From the NCBI GenBank assembly GCA_037157565.1, contig JAZHRO010000039.1, positions 39,990,001 to 40,054,000 of the forward strand: a DNA stretch of 64,000 nt. Direction: 5' to 3'. How positions within the stretch are numbered: the first letter of the stretch is position 1; every line of letters begins with the position of its first letter. Positions 57,639 to 64,000 of this stretch are shown here, in pieces. Made by a program: the position numbers and the translations under genes. The notes beneath the pieces were generated by a model that saw only the letters and a program-made list of their open reading frames with translations, was not told the origin of the DNA and did not search any database. Source of the stretch: Thalassia testudinum. Its lineage: Eukaryota > Streptophyta > Magnoliopsida > Alismatales > Hydrocharitaceae.

Positions 57639-59403
57639 TGTGAGGATTTGTGCGCTACGGGAGCATGGAGGCTCTTCCACGTGAAGAGAAAACGCAGCAG
57701 CAGGCTGCTGCAGTTGATGGCGCATGCTGAACAGAGAGAGAAAAGAGAGTGCAGCCAGTGGTGCAGGAGAAGAGAGGTGAGAGAGAGAGAGAGAGTTGTT
57801 TTATTTGTAGCGAAGATAATGTATTCAACTCAAAGAAACTTATATAGGTTCTCTCTATACATAGAGAGCAAATCCTAATCTCAAAACAAGAAACAAATCT
57901 AATCGAATCTCCTAAAAATAGGAAACATCAAATCCACTTAACAACTTGCCTAAAAGACATATCACTATACTAAAAAAGTAAACTTGGACTCTAGGTAAAG
58001 ACAAATAAATCCCTTAGGGCCGACGCCCCTTGGTAGACCAAAACCTGCCATGTGGCATTGCCACGTAGCCTGATAGACTTGCCACATGACCCGACAGATC
58101 AACTACATGGCCTTTATTCTCCACACTCTCCCTTAAGTCAAGGTCGGGAGGACGATGATTTGCTCTACTTGTCTAGTTGCTGATGCAGCCAGATGTTCAA
58201 CCATCTTCTTTTGATGTAACTACAAATCCTCTTGCCACCTCCATAATCATTGCTTCTTTGGCAACCTTTGAAGCCGTAGCTATTGGAGCAATCATCTTGT
58301 CTTTATATAACTTGATAGACTCTCTTCTCCAACTTCTTCATCGTGTCCTTGGACTTGGGCTCCTCCTTGAGTAGGACATCAACTTATCCTGTCCTCCCAC
58401 GAAGATCTTGAACGCTTGAGCCCATAGGAAATAGCGCGAGGCATCCTGAAGCTTGATCGTGGTGCCTTAAACTATAACATTTTCTTCCCCGACATTAATT
58501 TGATTCTCGCTCTCAGCCATCTCTGTCTTCGAAAAACGAGCCTTCCTCTACTTGTACGCTTCACGTAAGGCACTAGATGCATGAGGGAAGCCATCCACGG
58601 AGTCCTCTGCATGTCTCCTTGGCCCTTGTGTAAGGCGCCAAGGTCCTTCAAGGAATTCTTTGAAAGAACTCACAAACCAACGAAAATGCCTCGACACACA
58701 AGGCTCTGATGCACGTGAGAATCACACACAAGATATGGCCTTCTTGTGTGTGATCTCTTGCCTTCCTCATGGGTGGAAGAAGGCTATCCGTTGAGAGAAA
58801 AAGACAACACATGGCTGCAGTCCATCAGAAAAGTCACGCACAGACTGTTGTGCGTGCCGTTTCTCCTCTTCTTCGTTCCATGTGCGTGGAAAAATCTCCG
58901 GGAAAAGCCTAAATCGATGGCTGTGATACCATGTGAAGATTTGTGCGCTATGGGAACGTAGAGGCTCTTCCACATGGAGAGAAAATGCAGCAGCAGACTG
59001 CTGCAGTTGATGTTGGCGCATGCTGAACAAAGAGAGAAGAGAGTGCAATCGGTGATGGAGAAGAAGCGAGGAGAGAGAGGAAGTTGTTTTATTTGTAGAA
59101 AAGGTAATGTACTCAACTCAAAGAAACTTACATAGATTCTCTCTATATAGAGAGAGCAAATCCTATTCTCAAAACACAAAACAAATCTAATCAATTCTCC
59201 TAAAAATAGAAACATCAAATCCACTTAACTTGCTTAAAAGGCACATCACCATACTAAAAAAGCAAACTTGGACTCTAACTAAAGCCAAATAAACCCCTTA
59301 GGGCCTACACCCATTGGGTGGACAAAAACCTACCACATAGACTGACAGACTTGCCACGTGGCCCAATAAATCTGCCACATGCATTTGGCCTTTATTCTCC
59401 ACA
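57639..59403 (-). mobile_element. Second small non-autonomous LTR retrotransposon with gag remnant
   Basis: LTRs at 57639-58125 (487 bases) and 58932-59403 (472 bases). On the minus strand they start TGTGGAGAATAAAGGCC and end CTTCACA; a Met-type primer site variant follows (58920-58931), and AAGGGAGAG precedes the 3' LTR. Flanks are TTATG and ATATG, four of five matching. The internal minus strand near 58480-58385 reads TTIKLQDASRYFLWAQAF then KIFVGGQDKL, a piece of copia-type gag. The LTR ends and purine tract resemble those of the 42506-44034 element, so they may be relatives. Confidence 0.88.
58920..58931 (-). other. Primer binding site, variant tRNA-Met type
   Basis: The minus strand reads TGGTATCACAGC, one base off the usual TGGTATCAGAGC, directly after the LTR. 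Confidence 0.85.
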
Positions 59404-59540
59404 ATATGAATACAATATTTTAGGGTAATGATTACTTTTTAGATTGATCTAATATTTTGGGATCATGATTTATATATGGAAAAGAGTTATATATGGAGGG
59501 CAATAATAATCGAAAACTCCAACTTCAATACACCTACACC

Positions 59541-59683
59541 TGTTAGAGTTATTATAGTCAGGAGCTCTTATGTTATTTTTATTTTCCCATTGGGTCTTCC
59601 TTATAATTTATCCAACACCTCTCTACATATAAAGAGGGTTCAAGTTTCTGTTGATGAATAATACATCTTATTCTTTTCCAACA
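59541..59683 (+). mobile_element. 5' LTR (143 bases) of a second Ty1/copia element
   Basis: TGTTAGAGTTATTATAG to TTTTCCAACA, with a TATA-like ACATATAAAGAGG at 59614-59626. It is followed at once by TGGTATTGAAGTGGGG, a variant Met-type primer site. The 3' LTR lies beyond the window, so the start is inferred from the TG and typical length only. Confidence 0.65.
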
Positions 59684-59699
59684 TGGTATTGAAGTGGGG
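59684..59699 (+). other. Primer binding site of the second copia element
   Basis: TGGTATTGAAGTGGGG, abutting the LTR end; TGGTAT matches the initiator tRNA-Met complement and the rest is changed. Confidence 0.65.
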
Positions 59700-62600
59700 T
59701 AAGTCCTAGGCGCTTTGCGCCTGATACTTCCACCATCAAATAAACCTTAGAAGTGGAGAGAAGCCTCTCTATTCTCTCTATCTGGTGGCAACCACAGCCA
59801 CTTGAATCATCGTCGCCAACCGCAACATCACCAAGGACGAGCAGCAGCATCGCAACCCCTCCCCAACAGCATTGCCACTGACAGCAGGAGCAGCAATGCT
59901 GCCACAACACCTAAAGGGGGGGCTACAACAACATCGCCACCCACAGCAAGGAAAACAGTGCCACTGGAGGTGTTGCTACACCCTCCCTCATCACCTCTTC
60001 TTGGGTCTCTAGCGGCACACTGAAGAAGCCCAAATGCTTCTTCATGTCTGTAGCGTGTCTCGAGTCACAAAAGATCATTTTTTTTGGATTGAGGCACTCT
60101 AAACAACAGCCTCCAAGTTATGATTTTTTATGATCAAGGCTTGTTCTGGTCCGATTTTTGATATTATTGGCTTTTTATGACTCCACATGGTAACGTATGG
60201 ACCCTCTGCTCCTCTTGAAGTCAAGCTGATGACTTTCTCGGCTTCTCTGGTGATCCAAGGCACCTCTATGAAATTTAATGATGTCCAGAATTACCTACTT
60301 TAGTCATAAGCATTCAAGATATTCATTGATGGATAGAAGAACCTAGTTCCCAATCTATAAACTTTGAGCAATGGGAATAGGACAATTACTTAATTATGAA
60401 TTGGATGATAAACAATATTGAGCTTCAGATTGCAGCAAATTTGCTCTACAAGAAGATCACCAAGGAGATATTGGACATCGTGGCAAAGAAATACTCATAA
60501 AGATCTAATCATGCCCGACTTAGTGACATCTATCGTAGGATTTGGTTTACATCCCATGGTAACGATATTTGGTTTACTATACTGAGATGGAGGCTCTATT
60601 TGAGGAGCTGAACGTATTCCAACTATCATGCTATGATACACAAATAGGATAATGGCAGGCATGGCAGGTGTAGCTCTATCTTGACAATCTAAGTTCTAGA
60701 CCCCTATCTGCTCGTGATCAAATTCTAGCCCTCAAGGTTATCCCTGATCCAGAGATGGTGTATAGGAAGCTCCAGAAGATTTCTCCTGACACAAGGATGT
60801 CTGCACCAATTGTTGCTCCATCTAGTGCACCACCTACGGAGACCTTTGGCTTTGTAATTACTAGTGGACGCAGTGGTTCTGGAGTCGATCCTGATCACGG
60901 TTGAAGGAGTGGTCATACATATGAGCCATCTGTTGACGGCTAGAGGACGAATCATTCTTCTGACAAGATGTTGGGCCAAGTTTGGCCGACCTAGTCAGGC
61001 CAACTCTGTTGTGATTCAGAGGGGGTCTACCTCTCCTGGACTACCGTCTCTGTCTACTGATGACTGTGCACGCCTTACACAGCTTCTTCGACAAGCAATT
61101 GGACCATCTACTCCTTAAATTACTATTGTGTCCCTTGTTGCTGCGGGTATGTCAGCCAATTTAGCTATTGCTACACCCACGTCTTCCTGGGTGATAAATT
61201 CAAGTGCTTCAAACCAACTCACAGGTAAGAATGATTCACTTACTTCTATGTGATAGCCATCTACGGTTACCTCAATTTGTTTGGCAAACGGATCTTATTC
61301 TCCTGTTATTACAATTGGGGATGTTCACTTACGACTGTTACATGTTTACTATGCCTCTGAGTTCTCGTTAAGCTTGTTATCTGTTTATGGACTATGTAAG
61401 GAACTTTTCTATCAAGTGATTTTTAATGAGTACTTCGTCTTTTTTCACAACATCCCAATGGGGAAGACAATTAATGGAGGGATTAAGAAAAATGGTCTCT
61501 ACTACATTGATACTCAACTTTTTATAGGTGTTGCATCTATCTCTGCCAATCCTAAACTCCAACATCATCGTTTGGGTCACCCATCAATTTCTAAGCTTCG
61601 CCATATGTTTCCAGAGTCTTCTGTTCCTACCACTCTTGACTGTGAAACCTACCAACTTGGCAAACATCACCAAGTGTCTTTTCCCTCCAAAAAAAATAAA
61701 GAGTCTGCCACCTCTTCAATTGGTCCATTATGATATTTGGGATTCTTGTGGTCTTCATTAATGATTATAATCGTCTTTCTTGGACTTTTTTGTTAAAGTT
61801 AGAGATTAGTTTTATTATTCCAAAATTTTTTAATAAAATTCAAAATCTCTATTCCACGAGCATCAAAATTTTCCTCAGTGATAATGCACTTGATTTATAA
61901 AAATGGATGTTCAGGAGTTTTTTGTCGACAATGGTACCATCCACCAGATATCTTGTGCTCACACATTCCAACAAAATGGTGTTGCTAAGCATAAACTGTG
62001 CCATATTATTGATTTTTTTTAAAAGGTCATATTCTTGATGTTGCTCATACCTTAATGATTACCATGAATGTTTTTAAGCATTTTTGGGGGGATGTTGTTC
62101 CCACTACCACATATCTAATTAACAGTGTTCCTTCTATTCTTAATGGAGATACACCATTCCTCTTTCATCCTGATGCTAATCTTTTCGCCTTACAATTGCA
62201 GATTTTTGGATGCACATGTTTTGCTTGCTTGTGTGGAGTTCCTAAGAAGCTCTCCCCTAGATCTATCAAATGTGTGTTTCTGGGACATTCTAAATCTCAG
62301 AAAGGCTATTGCAATTTTGATATGGTGGTGAACAGATATTGTGTCTGCCGATGTCTCCTTTTTTAAGAAGGTGCCTTTCTACTATGATGAGGGCTCTTCT
62401 CTTGGTTGGTTTACCCATACCTATGAGCAATGCCATAAGGACCCCATGTTTGTTCCTATGTTGTCTATGCAGGTTGAGGCTCCTGAGAAGCGACCATTTC
62501 ACTTACCACTCCCGACGACATTTAACGCAGATGTTCTTACCCAGTAGTAGAGTAATTACCCATTACTCTCAGAAAGGCAGTAAGAAATTGTACTTTACAT

Positions 62601-64000
62601 CCTATATCTCATCACACTACTATTAATCATCCGAGTCCTACATTACAGAAATTCTCTACAGTGTTATCTGCTATGGTAGTTTCTAGAAACTATCATGAGA
62701 CTACATAGGATCCTGATTGGAGGCAGGTCATAGATGAGATGGCAACTCTTACTACCAAAGGCACATGGGAGTTGACTAATCTTCCTAAAGGTGCAAAGAT
62801 GGTCGACTACAGATATGTCTATATTATGCAGTATAAACCGAATGGGATTGTTGAACGGTTGAAGGCTAGGCTAGTTGTGGAGGGCTACACTTAGACCTAT
62901 GGCATTGACTACTTCTATACCTTTTCTCCAGTAGCATGCCCCAACTTAGTTCATGTTATCCTTTTTGTGGTAGTTAATAAGGCACAACTGTTACACCAAC
63001 TAAATGTGAAGAATACCTTTCTTTACGACAATCTCCAAGAGGAAGTCTACATGATTCAACCACCAGGATATATAGTTGAGGGGGAGGTGTGTCATCTACG
63101 AAAGGTTATCTATGACCTAAAACGGAGCTCAAGAGCATAATTTAAGAGGCTTAGCTCAAAAATTCAGAAAATTGATCTCCTCATATCTACCTCTGACCAT
63201 TCTATTTTTGTGAGGTGCAGGGAGTCGAGCATTATAATTTTAGCAGTCTATGTCGATGACATGGTTCTTACAGGTGATGCTATCATAGGCATACAAGAGA
63301 CTAAGGACTTCCTACATATCACTTTTGTTACCAAGGACTTGAACACCTTGAGATATTTTCTGGCATTAAGGTTGCCAAAAAACTTGCATGGGATGGTTCT
63401 CTCACAGAGAAAGTAGGCTCTAGAGCTTTTGGAGGAGACAAGTCAGCTTAGAGTAAAACTTTCTTCCATTCAAGTGGAGCCACAAGGGAGGCTAAGTAAG
63501 GAAAATGATCTGCTATTTGAAGACAAGAGGTACAAAAGCATTGTGGGCAAGCTTTTATATCTGACTGTGACCAAACCCGCTATCAATTTTGCTATGAATA
63601 GAGCGAGTCAATTTATGAAGAACCTTCATTATAGTCATTGGCAGACCATCTATCTTAACGTCAAGTATCTTAAGAGAAATCCAAGAAAAGGTCTCTACAT
63701 AAAGAACAATAGGTATGTGGATCTGCATTCATACTCTAATGCAGACTATGCAGAGCCAATGGAGGACAGAAGATCGGTTGTGGGCTATGCTACCTTTCTT
63801 GTTGACAATCCTATTACTTGGAGAAATATGAAACAGATGGTAGTTGCTAGGTCTAATGCAGAGGTCGAGTACCGCGTCATGGCTCATACTGCATGTGAGG
63901 TTATGTGGCTTGTACCTTTCTTGGATGATCTGGGGATCCAGGCTTTATTTCCTATGCCTATGTTTTGTGATAATCACTCAGCTACGTTCATTGCTTCTAA
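59700..64000 (+). pseudogene. Degenerate copia gag-pol, running off the right edge
   Basis: Weak gag at 60200-60850 (FEQWEQDNYLIMNWMINNIE and LALKVIPDPEMVYRKLQKIS). The protease near 61185 reads SWVINSSASNQLTG, with the catalytic Asp replaced by Asn. Pre-integrase at 61281-61733 is largely open (NGLYYIDTQL, HHRLGHPSISKLRHMFP). Integrase core is poor; its C-terminus at 62055-62340 includes HFWGDVVPTTTYLINSVPS and IKCVFLGHSKSQKGY. RT at 62700-63415 keeps an intact YVDD box (AVYVDDMVL, 63247-63273). RNase H continues to the edge (ARSNAEVEYRVMA, FCDNHSATFIAS). Stops throughout make it non-coding today. It lies on the opposite strand to AP4M and may sit in an upstream intron of it. Confidence 0.88.

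Noticed and set aside
1..64000. CRISPR arrays, rRNA or tRNA genes, bacterial operons
   Set aside because: None seen. The short regular repeats present are palindromic LTR motifs or microsatellites, and tRNA-like strings are retrotransposon primer sites only.

Overview
This is plant nuclear DNA, almost certainly from a flowering plant. It holds several classes of plant LTR retrotransposon, hAT-type DNA transposons and a LINE-derived insert. It also holds exons of one ordinary plant gene with GT-AG introns. I see no bacterial operons, no tRNA or rRNA genes and no CRISPR. Nearly all coding-looking sequence is decayed transposable-element protein. The exception is the 3' end of a gene for the mu (medium) subunit of the AP-4 clathrin-type adaptor (AP4M), on the minus strand.

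Layout. 1-6109: a long-LTR Ty3/gypsy chromovirus-like element (Tekay/Del type). Its LTR, primer site and gag-protease-RT open frame are truncated at the RT/RNase H boundary and abut an inverted piece of the same LTR. 6110-12439: a minus-strand Athila-like element with broken gag, tRNA-Asp-type primer site and very AT-rich LTR. 12464-22485: plus-strand Athila-like pol, post-pol spacer, a complete 2.66 kb LTR, primer site, gag, then a 5'-truncated LTR. 22486-27245: a second copy of the AT-rich LTR, split by a complete minus-strand solo LTR (23424-26213) with a perfect 5-base target duplication. 28253-about 32950: a decayed autonomous-type hAT transposon with a 0.64 kb tandem duplication. 34134-34688: a candidate hAT-like miniature element. 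34804-35696: a LINE-derived insert with a 14-base target duplication.

36.6-64 kb: the AP4M locus. The last coding exon is at 37238-37336 and the three preceding exons at 54414-54875, so a single intron of 17,077 bases separates them. That intron holds a Tekay solo LTR, a small non-autonomous LTR element with perfect target duplication, and a Ty1/copia element. The copia element is itself broken by two hAT-type non-autonomous elements, one of which carries a third nested inside it. The upstream exons of AP4M are not visible in 54876-64000. That stretch contains a LINE remnant, a second small non-autonomous LTR element and the 5' three-quarters of another copia element, so it is either a further intron of at least 9 kb or the gene is interrupted.

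Functionally, only AP4M is likely to be expressed for the host: AP-4 sorts cargo at the trans-Golgi network. Everything else is a layered record of insertion, nesting, deletion and recombination. Element boundaries with a target duplication or primer site are firm; others are marked approximate.
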